This document shows, one piece after another, positions 1-10,976 of a stretch of DNA of 64,000 bases. The stretch comes from Daedaleopsis sinensis (lineage: Eukaryota; Basidiomycota; Agaricomycetes; Polyporales; Polyporaceae). The number at the start of each line of letters is the position of its first letter. Position 1 is the stretch's first letter. Below the pieces are notes generated by a model that did not search any database, had not been told where the DNA came from, and saw only the letters and a program-made list of their open reading frames with translations. The position numbers and the translations under genes are program-made. The DNA lies in NCBI GenBank assembly GCA_033807695.1, contig CM066301.1:2232001-2296000 (forward strand), written 5' to 3'.

Positions 1-347
1 GCGCTTGGTCTGAAGCGAAGCAAGGCGAGACAGCATGCGGATGAGACAGCCATGTTTGCGCATGGCAATGCGTATGGAAGAAGTGTAGGTGAGAATGGGA
101 AGAGTAGAGGGCGGGGACGTGCGTACGTTTTCGTCGTTTGAAGCATCGACGCAAGCCTGAAATGCTTCTGCGGCCTTATAGTGCTCCTCGGCAGCAGGAA
201 TGAGCAGTCCACGGGCGAGAAAGTCATCAGCGTTCGCGGCATGCTGGTGCGCCTGTGCTCCCGACACAACAAGTAGAATGAGGATTTGAAGACATTGATC
301 ATAGATCATGAACATACAGCATTCAGAGGAGAATCCATGGGTGCCAT
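1..347 (-). CDS. MIT/NRBF2-Atg38-like protein, N-terminal part (runs off left edge)
   Basis: Three exons can be read on the minus strand: 347-318, 252-127 and 9-1, the last continuing outside the window. Donors are GTATGT and GTACGC; acceptors are CACAG and TTCAG. The start ATG at 347 gives MAPMDSPLNA followed by a helical segment beginning AHQHAANADDFLARGLL and continuing IPAAEEHYKAAEAFQACV. This Ala-rich amphipathic hairpin, with an H/Y-x-A-A spacing, resembles the MIT domains of NRBF2/Atg38, which bind the autophagy PI3-kinase complex. The family assignment is by pattern and rests on about 50 residues, so another MIT-type protein is possible. The catalytic or C-terminal part is not visible. 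Confidence 0.6.
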
Positions 348-872
348 TTTGTCGCGTTGAGTGGAAAGCAAGGAGATCCGAGGACACCTACAGTTACAGT
401 AGCGGAGTGCGTGAGGCTCGGCTCAGTATGACTGACGCGTGACGCGTATCCCGCTAACCCTAGATTTGGGTTCCTTCCGTCAGGAGCCTCCCGGTCCGCA
501 GCCGGTCTGGTTTGTATCGCACGACCCGCGGTACCGTACTTGGTCGCATGCCTATGATAGCTATAGCCATCCGCTCGCTGCCTGTGGGACGTCCCAGGCT
601 CAGGCAGAATCCCAACAGCCGTTCATGGAACTGCAGCGGCTCGTACCGGAACTGCCGTCGTCGGCTTCCGTTCATGGAATGGACTTAGCCCCTGGTGTGC
701 GGATGTCTCTCTACATCCGCGCGCAGCGCCGTTCTCCGCTTTGACCTTGGAAGGTCGGTAATGGTCGCTGGGCTATAAAGTATGCCTTTCCATGCCTCAC
801 CATTCATCACCCACAACTACCCACTCCCAGCACAACATCCACCACTCTTCACAACTGTCCGGTACAGTCACC
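348..872. promoter_or_regulatory. Divergent intergenic region between the MIT-like gene and the five-exon gene
   Basis: No convincing gene lies here. Two MCB-type ACGCGT hexamers sit almost back to back at 435-440 and 442-447, about 90 bp upstream of the minus-strand MIT-like start. A TATA-like TATAAAG at 774-780 lies about 95 bp upstream of the plus-strand ATG at 873. Short open frames in the middle (for example 439-744) look like chance ORFs. Confidence 0.4.
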
Positions 873-1750
873 ATGTTTCAACGTGTTTTCAAGAAGAAAG
901 ACGATGCTGCAAATGTCGAGCTCACCAGGAAGAGCCGGGTGGAGGTTCGTTGCCCTTTCGCTCCTAACGCAACTCGCTGTTCAACTCCTCCATGCAGAAG
1001 AGCCGCAGGCCTAGGACTGCGTCGCCTTCAACTGCCTCGTCTTCTCGATCTCGATGGAGCAGAGCTATCTCTGTGAGTGTAACTGTTCTTCCCGACTACC
1101 CTCCAAAATTAACATGATCATTATAGCCCGATAGTCGCCGCAGTCTCCCGGAGGGATCAATCTCTAGAGTGGGTATTACAGCTACAGTAATTATAAACGA
1201 TGCTCATCCGCTCTCAGCGTGAACTGTCATCCAACTACGGCCCCACGTTGGATGAGTTGTGCCGTCCGGCCATACTAGATCGCTCTGCGTCCTCCGTCTC
1301 GTGCGACATACGCAACCCCTTCCGGAGCAACACGAGCGAGTCAATTCAGACCATATCTATCAGTCGCACTACAACAAGGGATTCCTCCATCGAGAGCGGC
1401 ATACTCGTGCAGCGTGCTGTTCCTACATACCACGCGACACCTATCGAAGGGTCTCTCAACCCGGAACCACACCGCGCCGCGATCTTCACCCGAGGCGCAC
1501 AATGCAATCCCGAAACGTTTTCCAATGAAATTATGCCTACTACGCCTACTGAAAGCCCATGTCAGGTATGCTGTTTGCCACGCCAAATTGATATGTCGTT
1601 TCTAACGCATAAGTCGACTAGGATGGCAAACGCCATCATCGGTCCTTCATGAAATATCCGAAACACGACTTTCTCAGCATACATATACCGAGTGGCATCT
1701 TCAGTCCTCCAAGTCGCGAGAATCGCAATTTGTTGTGGTCAAGGGCGTGA
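873..1750 (+). CDS. Unrecognised Ser/Arg-rich protein, five exons
   Basis: I do not recognise a family. A consistent gene model joins 873-944, 998-1072, 1127-1168, 1218-1565 and 1622-1750. All junctions keep frame with standard GT-AG introns of 49-56 nt, giving 221 aa. The N-terminus (MFQRVFKKKDDAANVEL) is basic. Residues 25-65 are rich in Ser/Arg/Pro and probably disordered. The middle holds many Ser/Thr, and the end is basic with HH and KYPKHD patches. The TATA-like box at 774-780 is well placed for this start. No signal peptide or membrane helix is visible. The continuity of five exons supports a real gene, but the function is unknown and alternative splicing of exon 3 is possible, since reading past 1168 meets a stop at 1220. 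Confidence 0.5.
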
Positions 1751-2211
1751 AGAGCAAAGCCTACTCATCCTACTTTTCCTATAATATGCCCTGTAGCCAT
1801 AACCACATGCTACTGCTATCGACTTGTATTCGTACTTCCCTATGGCTACTACTACTATACCATATTATTTCCTTGACAGAAGAAATGGTTGTCTGAGTCG
1901 AACTTAAGCGTAGTATAACTAATAGCTCACCAGGTACTCTGGGTTAGGTACTTCGTAGTATTACCTTGGGCGAAAGCTCGGCAGTGACTACGTCTCCACC
2001 TATAAGTATTATCAGCTGAGATGGCTTGTGTCGTTTAACATCACCTCTGTGTGTGTAGTACATCCAATAAGTCGGTGGAAGCGAAAGTTAGTGCATTTAT
2101 ACAGTTGCCTTTTTGGGAAGCGTCGCGTATTGCCGAGAAATCTCTCGAGAGCACGAATCGCTGCACGACTCCACATCCTTCCTTCCTCCCTCTCTCTCGC
2201 GCATACCTAAA
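1751..2211. other. Intergenic region upstream of CCT1
   Basis: This stretch of about 460 bp has no coding signal that I trust. It is relatively AT-rich in its first half. Its last 60 bp are pyrimidine-rich (CCTTCCTCCCTCTCTCTC), a common feature just before fungal start codons, and lead directly to the CCT1 ATG. Confidence 0.4.
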
Positions 2212-4368
2212 ATGTTCCAGCGTGATCCGCGTGCAGGTGCTTTCTTGGGAGGTGATCGTGTATCAGGGCAGGATGTTCGTGATCAAAATGGTGCGTGAAC
2301 ACCTCGCTCGCTAGAGGGACATCTACAAACATTCCGAGACACGCGCAGTCCTTGCAGCTCAGACGATTGCAAACGTCGTGAAGAGTTCGCTGGGACCGAT
2401 GGGTCTCGACAAAATGCTGGTCGACGACATCGGAGTACGTCCATTCTCCCCCTTCCTAATCTTGCAAAGCTGCATAACTCAATTTCGATCGTGCCCCATC
2501 TTCCGATCGCCTCAACGCTCACAGGAGGTGACCATCTCCAACGATGGCGCGACTATCCTCTCCCTTCTGGCCGTTGAGCACCCCGCAGGACGCGTGTTCG
2601 TCGATCTCTCGCAAAAGCAAGACAAGGAAGTCGGGGACGGAACGACGTCCGTTGTACTGATCGCCGCGGAGCTTCTCCGTCGCGCGAACGAGCTCGTGAA
2701 GCAGAAAATCCACCCGACCACAATCATCACGGGCTACCGACTTGCGTGCAGGGAGGCGTGCAAGTTCATGCAGGACCAGTTGAGCGTGAAAGTCGACTCC
2801 CTCGGGCGTGAAGCGCTCATCAACGCGGCGAAGACGAGCATGTCCAGCAAAATTATTGGCGGGTGAGTACTCTGGTTCTGTGGTCGAACTGCGGGGATAC
2901 AGGAGGGGCGATGCCCAGGGTTGGATGCAATGTTAATGTTGGTAGCTGACACGCACGGTAGGGACGACGATCTGTTTGCGCCCATGGCCGTCGAGGCGAT
3001 GTTGGCCGTGAAGACGATCAATAGCCGTGGAGATATCAAGTACCCTGTCAAGGCCGTCAATGTCCTTAAGGCGCACGGTCGGAGTGCCCGGGAGTCCCTC
3101 TTTGTCAAAGGTTATGCCTTGAACTGCACTGTTGCGAGTCAGGGTAGGTCCATTCCTATCTACACATTTTCTCCTGTTTCCGTGGGGCTGACTCTTGCTC
3201 GACAGCTATGAAGAAACGCATCACCAATGCGAAGATCGCATGCCTTGACATTAACCTTCAGAAAGCTCGCATGCAGCTTGGTGTCCAAATCCTTGTTGAC
3301 GACCCAGACCAGCTCGAGGATATTCGGAAACGGTAAAAGACACTTCCGTCGCTCTCATAGGAATGACCATTTCCTAACGTCACAATTGCAACAGAGAATC
3401 CGAGATCACACTGGAGCGGATCCGCAAAATTTTGGCCGCTGGTGCCAATGTCGTCCTCACGACCAAGGGTATCGACGACCTGTGTCTCAAGGAGTTCGTT
3501 GAAGCCGGGGCTATGGCTGTGCGCAGGTGTAGGAAGGAGGATCTCCGCCGGATTGCTAAGGCCACCGGCGGTACACTCGTATCAAGTCTCGCTAACCTGG
3601 AGGGCGAAGAGTCATTCGAGCCAAGCTACCTGGGCTTTGCCGACGAAGTCGTCGAGGAGCGCATCTCCGACGACGAACTCATCCTCATCAAGGGCACCAA
3701 GGTCGTCAGCTCTGCGTCGATCGTGCTGCGAGGGGCGAATGATTACATGCTGGACGAGATGGAACGCGCGCTCCATGATACACTCTCGATCATCAAGCGG
3801 ACTCTTGAGAGCGGCTCCGTTGTGCCTGGTGGTGGTGCCGTCGAGACCGCACTCAGCATTTACCTCGAGAACTTTGCTACGACGCTTGTGAGTGACATCG
3901 TCATTTAACTCATATTTGTCTAACCAGAAGGGAGCGTGTAGGGTTCGAGAGAACAGCTTGCTATTGCAGAGTTCGCGTCTTCGCTCCTCGTCATTCCCAA
4001 GATACTCGCGGTGAATGCGGCGAAGGACTCAACGGATCTCGTCGCGAAGCTCCGTTCGTACCACAACGCCGCGCAAAACGCGCCAATTGGCGACCCAAAG
4101 AAGGCCTTGCTGCGATACGGGCTTGACTTGCTCAACGGTCAAGTGCGAGACAACGTCACCGCTGGCGTGCTTGAGCCGACCGTTAGCAAAGTCCGAAGCT
4201 TGAAGTCCGCGTTTGAGGCAGCCGTGTCGATTCTGAGGATAGATGACGCCATCCAGTGTGTGCCTGGTAAGTGAAACATCGGTTTTAACCGTCGTGTCTA
4301 TTGTGCTAAAATTGATTGCCATTTCAACAGAGTCGAAGGGCGGTGAAGATGATGGTCACGGACACTAG
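2212..4368 (+). CDS. CCT1: CCT/TRiC chaperonin subunit alpha
   Basis: The translated exons match the TCP-1 alpha subunit from end to end. The start is [20 protein letters not shown]. Group II chaperonin motifs follow: [11 protein letters not shown], the ATP-site NDGATIL and GDGTTSVV, the [10 protein letters not shown] segment, and the late VPGGGAVE. The protein ends in a His/Asp/Glu tail (GGEDDGHGH). It forms one of the eight subunits of the cytosolic TRiC ring that folds actin and tubulin. I count introns after DQN, DDIG, IIGG, TVASQ, IRKR, FATTL and QCVP, all GT-AG and phase-consistent. Length is about 555 aa, normal for the family. The paralogue choice rests on the close match to yeast Tcp1/Cct1 ([12 protein letters not shown] and NCTVASQAMKKR). 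Confidence 0.95.
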
Positions 4369-4752
4369 AGACGGATGAACAAAGTATGGGAAGCCGCGTA
4401 GAGCATAATGACTGTTGCTGCATTGTACATCACATACAGTACGAATGACCTCGATAGCAGTACTTTGCGACTGCATACGATTTTTGTCAGACATCCGTTG
4501 TCTCATGCTCGAAACTTTTTAGCCACAACATGAGGCTCAGGCGTTGAACTCAACTTGAAGTTGAAGCTGTATGCGGGGTCTGCGGCACGTGATCTAGGCG
4601 CGGTTGGTTTGGCGAGATGTGCAAGGCAAGTTCCTGAACGTCTCTTGAACCTCCGCCACTACGGCTTGCCACCCACCACGACCCACACGCCGCGCTCTCT
4701 GCCCGTCGTGTCAGCCTGACCAGCTTCGCTCACGCTCTATGCGCTAAGACCT
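4369..4752. other. Intergenic region upstream of CDC27
   Basis: About 380 bp between the CCT1 stop and the CDC27 ATG. It holds the CCT1 3' end and the CDC27 promoter. I see no TATA box; the part from about 4640 is C-rich and pyrimidine-rich. No other feature. Confidence 0.35.
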
Positions 4753-7649
4753 ATGCCACACGACGACCCGCCCGCGGCACTGAGCCCGCAATTATGTCAA
4801 CGCTACTCTTTTCTCATATGGTCCTTCCTCGACGCCGATCTTCCTAAATCTGCCCTATTCTACGCCGAGCAGTACTATGTCGTCAACCCTGTAAACCACG
4901 ACGCGCGACATCTCTATGCCACCGCGCTCCTGCAGGCCGGACAACCGCACTCGGCATTCCGACTGGTTAACCTGCCCCCGGACACGCGCTGTACGGGCTG
5001 TGTGGAGGTCATCGCGAAATGCTGCGTGAAGCTCGGGCGACACAGGCAGGCGCGAGAGGCGTTTGAGACGTGTTTGCGGGACCACGCGTACATCCCCAGC
5101 CGTACGTGTTTCCTTTGTAATGTCGCCCTCTGACGCGTCGCGTTCACCACCGTTTCACGACACCGCGTGGTTTTGGTTTCGCTGCAGAATCGATGGGCGC
5201 GCGAATAGCGAGGTCTTTCCCCGACGAGGCGATCATGTACTGCATGGCGGGGAACGCTGCGCTCAAGGGTAACCTGCATGAATGTGCGAGCATGAACTAT
5301 CGGCAGGCGCTGGCATTGAATCCGATGCTATGGGAGGCATTCGAGGGCCTATGTGCGATAGGTGCGGTCTGGTCTGCTCAAGGGGGCGAGGCACAGTGGG
5401 CTCACGGCTCTCCAGGCGAGATTCCTCCCATAGAAGACTTGTTCCCGAACCGCCCGTTACCGGTTCTGCGAAAGCCCAGCGAAGATCCTAACGCTGGTCC
5501 CAGCAAACCAATACCAACTGCAACAGGTGCTGGATTTTTCACGCCTGACGCTGCGCAGGGCCGTAACCCCTTTTATGGTTGGAAGCCCGAGCTGAGGATG
5601 GACGCCCCGGCAGGAGCGCGAGATTCAATGTTAGTTGGAGAGAACTTGACGACTCACATGCCGACTCGTACTGACCCTTGACAGCGGCACGGCCGACTCG
5701 TCATTCTATGGCGAGCCCTCGTTCCTGAGGCCCGTACGTCCAAGCCGGTCGCAGCCGAGCACGTTGATTCAGCCACCAGCTGTGCGTCCTCTTTCTTCAG
5801 TCGATGAGGTGGGCCCAGTGAGCAAGAAGCCACGGTCTACCGCTCGGCAGCGAACCGCGCCGCCCTCGACGACCGCGGCGGACACGAACCACGTCAAGCC
5901 GTCGAAGGCTGCCGGGACTCTACCCGGGGGACCGGGCCTCGCGGGCGACCGCACGAAAAGCTCAAAGGCACGCGCACGTCCGGTTCTGACGATTGTTAAC
6001 ATCTCCTCATCTCCCGGCCGTCCTGCCCAGGCTGCGGCGGCGTCCTCTAGGTCCCATGCGGTCGGTATCGGGAAGCCCACCGCGAGCTCGAATGCACGTC
6101 AGAGTTCGAGGCTGCAAAGCGGCGGAAGCAAGATCGCGAAGGTCGGTGTCCACTGTTATCGTCCAATGCTAGGTGGGACTCGCGCATTGACATAATCGTT
6201 ATGTGCCAGACTGTGCGCGATCGAAGACGAGTGCCGACCAAGACACGTTCGCAATCGCACGACTCTGGGCTGGAGGAGGAGCCTGGGGGCGCTGAACAAC
6301 CCCCGGCATTTGCCTCGGCCTCGCCTGTCGCCCAAGCCGGTCTCTCAGAGCCGTCACCGCCTCCGTCGGGGATGTGGACCGCGGAACAAGAACAGGCTGC
6401 GCAAGAAGCGTATTGGAACGAGCTAGCCGATATCACCATCTACGATGTGATGAAGAAGTTTGCGAGCGCAGCGCGAGCGATGGCATTGTATGACTGTCGA
6501 CGGTGTCTGGAGGAGATGGAAAAGCTGCCTGCTGCCCACAAGCGCTCCGCGTCTGTCATGGCCATGTTGGGTAAGGCTCAGTACGAACTCGGAGTGTACC
6601 CAGAGGTGCGTGGCCAGACGTTCACAGCATCTCGAACTTTCATTTGCCTTTGAACCCCAACTCATGTCTGTCGGTTCAGGCTGAGCGCGCGTTCGAAGCT
6701 GCGAGAAACTTGGAGCCGTATCGGTTGTGGGACATGGAGGTCTACTCGACGCTCCTCTGGCACCTGCAGCGGAACGTGAAGCTATCGTTCCTCGCCCAGG
6801 AGCTTCTCTCTATCGATCCAAAGGCCCCCCAAGCCTGGATTGCGGTTGGGAACTGTTTCTCACTGCAGAAAGAGAAGGCACAGGCACTTACGTGTTTCAG
6901 ACGTGCAGCTCAACTGGACCCCACATGTGCCTATGCGTACACCCTGAGCGGGCACGAGTCGATCGACGAGGACCTGAACAAGGCGATCTACTTCTTCCAG
7001 TGCGCTTTACGTGCTGATGCACGACATTACAATGCCTGGTGCGTGGAACTCCACTGTCGCTGATAAGCCGGTGGGTCTGGGAGAACGCGGCTGTTTGTGC
7101 AGGTATGGGCGGGACATGTTACATGCGCATGAGCAAGTTACATCTAGCGGACTACCACTTCAAGAAGGCCTCTCAAATCCACCCACAGAACGCGGTGCTG
7201 CTCGGCTGCGTGGGCGTGGTGAGTTGCGGTCACGCGAGCATTTCTGATCCGTCTTCAGGCTACTCACGGCTGTCTGGTGTGAACTCTGCGCAGGTCCGCG
7301 AGCGGTACGGCGAATTCGAGAGGGCGCTGGAGCTGTTCAATCAAGCCATAGGGTTCTCGCCCGAGAACGCGCTAGTGCGGTATCATCGAGCGAAAATCCT
7401 TATCGCGCAGAAGAAATACACGGTTAGTGTTGGCGTTTCAGTTTCCGTATCGCTGGGACGAAGTGGTCTGATTGATATACGGCGTGGCGTCTGTGCTGTT
7501 TTCCCACCGTCGGGCGATCTGACGCCATACACAGGCAGCGGTGCGGGGACCTGGAGCAGCTGCGGGACACGTCCCCGGACGAGTCGAACGTGTTGTTCCA
7601 GCTCGCGAAGGTGTACCGGCTGATGGGCGACGAGGTCAAGTTCGCGTAG
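4753..7649 (+). CDS. CDC27: Anaphase-promoting complex subunit 3 (Cdc27/APC3), C-terminus interrupted by TAG
   Basis: This TPR-repeat scaffold of the APC/C ubiquitin ligase docks the IR tails of Cdh1 and APC10. The N-terminal block has TPRs (SALFYAEQYYVVNPVNHDARH, AIMYCMAGNAALKGNL) and the family marker PPIEDLFPNRPLP. A long Pro/Ser/Arg-rich disordered linker follows (about 5540-6400), then the C-terminal TPR superhelix (AERAFEAARNLEPYRLWDME, AWIAVGNCFSLQKEKAQALT, AIYFFQCALRADARHYNAW). At least eight introns are needed. Two oddities occur near the end: the junction across 7039-7102 does not keep the expected frame with its best GT-AG pair, and an in-frame TAG at 7647-7649 stops the protein 39 codons before the next in-frame stop (7764-7766). 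The identity is secure. Whether the allele is intact is not. Confidence 0.85.
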
Positions 7650-7766
7650 CTGCTGGCGGAGGTGCGCGACGTGGCGCCGAAGAGCGTCGCAAAGATAAGG
7701 AAGCTGGTGGAAACAGTCAAGGACCCGGACGTGGGAGAGGGAATCATGGACGAGAGTCTGAGGTAG
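7650..7766 (+). other. In-frame continuation of CDC27 beyond the premature TAG
   Basis: Directly after the TAG the same frame stays open for 38 codons to TAG 7764-7766. It reads LLAEVRDVAPKSVAKIRKLV and ends in an acidic tail with DVGEGIMDESLR. This is the kind of sequence that completes the last TPR and the acidic tail of fungal Cdc27. A single C-to-T change (CAG to TAG) would explain the interruption. Confidence 0.7.
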
Positions 7767-8518
7767 CTCGGGCGGCAGAGGACCGCCGCGGTCGGTCGGA
7801 GGTTGGGAAGACGAGTCGGATCGGAGGTGGAGGGCTCTCTGTGCGCGGGCAGAGCGTGTAGATAGACTGTTGGCTGGCGCAATTATTGTATATCGGCCTG
7901 GGAGAGGACGCGATGGTTGCGCGAGAGGGACGAGGAGAAGACGCCATGAACCCAGGTGAGCGGAGGGGGCAGCAGTGGCGGGATTGGCTGGCGTGATGGC
8001 GGCTAATGGACGGGCGCCTGTGCCATATCAGGCCGCGTTGAGTCACCGCTGGTGCGTTCAGCGTGTTATAAGGGGCGCTTGCTCGCGTTGTCTCCCTCCA
8101 CCGGCCCCTGCCCCGTCCCCCCACCATGTCCGTCTAAGTCGCCCCCGCCCCCGCGCCCCTTGCTTTCTTGCCTCGCCCAGACGTCCTCTCTAGTCTCGGC
8201 GAACAGTGCACCAAGCATGGTTAACAAATCCGTCCGCAAGTCCAAGAACGGCACCATTCTGTTCGAGCCCTTCATCGTCTACCGCATACACCGTTGATAG
8301 CACATTCCGCCCTCCTGCCTCGTATGTACGCCCTCTGCCTCTCTTCCTTTACGTGCATCGCTGACACGCGTCCTACGCACTCCTCCAGAACGCACCACTG
8401 CCCCGACGCCACAGTCCTGTCGCTCAACCGGCCGTCGTTATCACTCGTCACTATAAATCCCTCCCCACCGTCCATGCAGCCAGAAGTGCAGCAATTGACC
8501 ATCCCATCTCTCTTTACC
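7767..8518. promoter_or_regulatory. Upstream region of the acidic-protein gene, with TATA box
   Basis: This is the intergenic stretch before the gene starting at 8519. TATAAAT at 8452-8458 lies 61 bp before that ATG; ATAAG at 8068-8072 is a second TATA-like element. A 26-codon ORF at 8219-8299 (MVNKSVRKSKNGTILFEPF...) could be an upstream ORF but has no other support. Confidence 0.4.
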
Positions 8519-9367
8519 ATGGCTCGCTCAAAGCTCCACTCCGCCGTCTCCGGCGGAGTCAAGGACTCTTGCAGCCTCCACCGCTGGGTCCTCCTCAAAA
8601 ACTCCATCCTCCGCTCGCACACACCCGAACCCGCTCCGTCCCAGGTAGAACCTGATGTACAACATGTATATAGATGCGACGCCGAGGAGGCACGCGACGA
8701 CCTCGAGGAGGACGAGGACGCCTTCATGTTCCCCGACCCGCACGCTCTTGGCCCTCGCAGCGCAGACGTCGGCGACTCTGAGAAGCAGTGGCTAGACTCT
8801 CTTTTGGAGGACCTCGGTGACGATGACGAGGACGCGGACGGTGCGACGTCCATATCCATCATCCCTGTCGACGAGGACGACGACGCGTTGAGTCCATTGG
8901 GCTCCCCCATGTCTTCGTCAGACGACCTCGTCGGACACTCCGGGCTGTTCTATCAGCCGCCTCCCATCGCCGTTCCCTATCCCATTCCCTACCCCCCACT
9001 CCATCCCCCACTCGTCCCCTCCTGGCTCCAGCTCGACTCGTACGACCACGATCCCCTTCCCTATTTCGACGCGGATGACGACGTAGAGGACCTCCCTGTG
9101 CCAGACGCAATAGAGGACACGTCGGACGATGAGTCGGACGCGCTGTCAACACCATACAGCCAGTCCATGTCATCACTCTCTCCTGCCGACCCAGCGTCTG
9201 TGCCCCTGCCCCCCGAGCGCAGGCGGTTGCGAGGTCATCCCCACGTGTACGTCACGGACGACGCTTATTTCTATCCCTTCGAGCTGGACCCTCCACCCTT
9301 CCACGATGTCCAAGACTCTCTCGACTCCGCTCGTGTCTTCCGCCCGTCTCTGTACCAGGAGTGTTAG
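8519..9367 (+). CDS. Unknown acidic, Pro-rich single-exon protein
   Basis: I chose the ATG at 8519 (MARSKLHSAVSGGVKDSCSL) because the TATAAAT box at 8452-8458 would place transcription start too close to the earlier ATGs at 8294 and 8474. The protein is 282 aa and intronless. The N-terminus, HRWVLLKNSI included, looks structured. Residues from about 50 onward are dominated by Asp/Glu runs (DDLEEDEDAF, DEDDDAL, DADDDVEDLP) and a Pro/Tyr stretch (PYPIPYPPLHPPLVP). The end is aromatic (AYFYPFELDPPPFHD). No membrane helix or signal peptide is visible. The layout suggests a mostly disordered nuclear or regulatory protein, but that is inference. Confidence 0.6.
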   Translation: MARSKLHSAVSGGVKDSCSLHRWVLLKNSILRSHTPEPAPSQVEPDVQHVYRCDAEEARDDLEEDEDAFMFPDPHALGPRSADVGDSEKQWLDSLLEDLGDDDEDADGATSISIIPVDEDDDALSPLGSPMSSSDDLVGHSGLFYQPPPIAVPYPIPYPPLHPPLVPSWLQLDSYDHDPLPYFDADDDVEDLPVPDAIEDTSDDESDALSTPYSQSMSSLSPADPASVPLPPERRRLRGHPHVYVTDDAYFYPFELDPPPFHDVQDSLDSARVFRPSLYQEC

Positions 9368-10976
9368 TTTACTTTTGTGTGTCCATACTTTGAGCATTGT
9401 CCATTATTGACTTCACTTCACTCCCGTTCCCTTTGCCTCCCACCATCTCTCCCCGCTGCCATCTGCTCGTCTGTTGTCGGATATCTTACTGCTCGTATGC
9501 TCTCCTCACATCGCCATGCTTCCTCCCTCCTACTACCTAATTCCTCCTCTTGGGTCCTATTCGTTTTCCGAATACAGGGTATTGATACCGACACATCGTA
9601 CGTAATGGATGTGGTCTAATTCAATCCGTTCTGGAGACTTGTCGCAGCTTGTCGCTCGCACCGATCTCGCATGGCCGCCTAACTTCTTCCAGAGAACGCA
9701 GGAAACTCCGCCTTAGAGCCGCCTGCCGCATCACCGTTCACGCATCATGCATCATGGTCGGACGACCCTCGAGGATACCTGGGTGTGTCGGATGTACATG
9801 TCCAGCCTGATTGTTCTCGTCCATCGTGATCCGTTTCAATACAGCCTCCCTTGACACTAACACTCGCTACGCCCACCTCCCCCGATGCAAGTCAGAACCG
9901 GTCCTCGGAAGCTGGTGCGGGGTGCCGATGCGATCCTCGTTCAACGACAACATCCAACCTTATCCGGATCGGCTGCAGCCTGCAGCCAACAATTGAAATG
10001 ACTCCCCCGCAGAGTGCTGCTACCTGCCTATTGCGCTCTCCAGCTCTTTTGCAATTCGGACCACGCCTTCGCACTGGCAGAGTCAGATGGGCCTCGCGCA
10101 GGGCGCATGACGCATGACGCGTACACGGTACACGGTGCACGGTGTCACTCATAACGGTACACGGTGCGATAAGGTGGGCCAAGGTGGGCTACACCGTGAC
10201 TCAGGCTGCAGTACTCAGTCCTTACGTCGTCGCGGCTGCACGCGGAACAGACACCGAGGGCCATGGCATCATGGCCCATGGCCACCACCGCGAGAGCGTT
10301 GTTCGTACGTACACGGTGCGCCAGCCCAGGGGCACTCCGAAGCTGCCCGAAACTGGTACCGTGCCAAGGTTCGGCGGGCCACTGGATACGGAGAGCTATA
10401 TCAGCTGCAGCGAGGCCATGAGACATGTACAAACCGTGCGTGTCGCTGGCCGAAACTCGAGCTTACCTAGCTAGTACTTGCGCAATAGTCAGACTCCGCA
10501 CCCCGGGGCCCCTGAGGCCTGAGGCCTAAGGCTAGCGGAGTTCGTCGAATCGTCCTCGAGCCTCGACGTTCCCCGCACTTCGCATCTCGCGTGTACATCC
10601 CCCGATCCGTCGCTGGCCACGGCTTCGGGCTTCCTCAGCCTGACTCGCGCAGACTGTACAGGCCTGTACGTACGAGATGGCCCGGGTTCCGCCGCGCCGC
10701 GTAGCTTAAGGCTAAGCACTATGCTGGGGTGGTCGTCTCTGGTCTCTGGTGGTGACTTCGAATTGGCCCCCATGACATGGCCATGGCCCGCATGCGGTAA
10801 GTACAGGACGGCGAGTACATATCAGCCTAGTGCCGCGCACAGCGCCCGTGCCACCCACCCCGCAGCTGCACCAACCACGACCGTCACCTCGACGCAAACA
10901 AGCGGGGGCGGGGTGTAACAGTAGTAGGGTGCAGTACATGTACAGGCTCAGCGCGACGTGACCGGTTGGCCACGCC
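9368..10976. other. 1.6-kb stretch without a gene I can support
   Basis: Open frames on both strands are short and Arg/Ala/Pro-rich, and none has a consistent splice model. A short cluster of near-repeats of the words TACACGGT and GTGCACGGT lies at about 10116-10170 and again near 10308, next to an ACGCGT at 10117-10122. A CpG-rich part begins at about 10500. Confidence 0.4.

Noticed and set aside
439..744. 101-codon ORF upstream of the five-exon gene
   Set aside because: Lies in the divergent promoter region, no domain and overlapping antisense ORF of similar quality.
873..2240. Identical N-terminal MFQR in the five-exon gene and CCT1, considered as a partial duplication
   Set aside because: Similarity stops after four residues; the DNA around the two starts is unrelated.
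7632..7646. Bases just before and through the CDC27 stop region could be read as a mini-intron starting GT and ending TAG (7635-7649)
   Set aside because: Only 15 nt, far below any spliceosomal minimum, and it would delete residues normally present in Cdc27.
8219..8299. Short ORF MVNKSVRKSKNG... upstream of the acidic-protein gene
   Set aside because: Only 26 codons; might be an upstream ORF but there is no evidence that it is translated.
10116..10170. Repeated TACACGGT words considered as a CRISPR-like or protein-binding array
   Set aside because: Copies are few, irregularly spaced and in eukaryotic DNA; no array structure.
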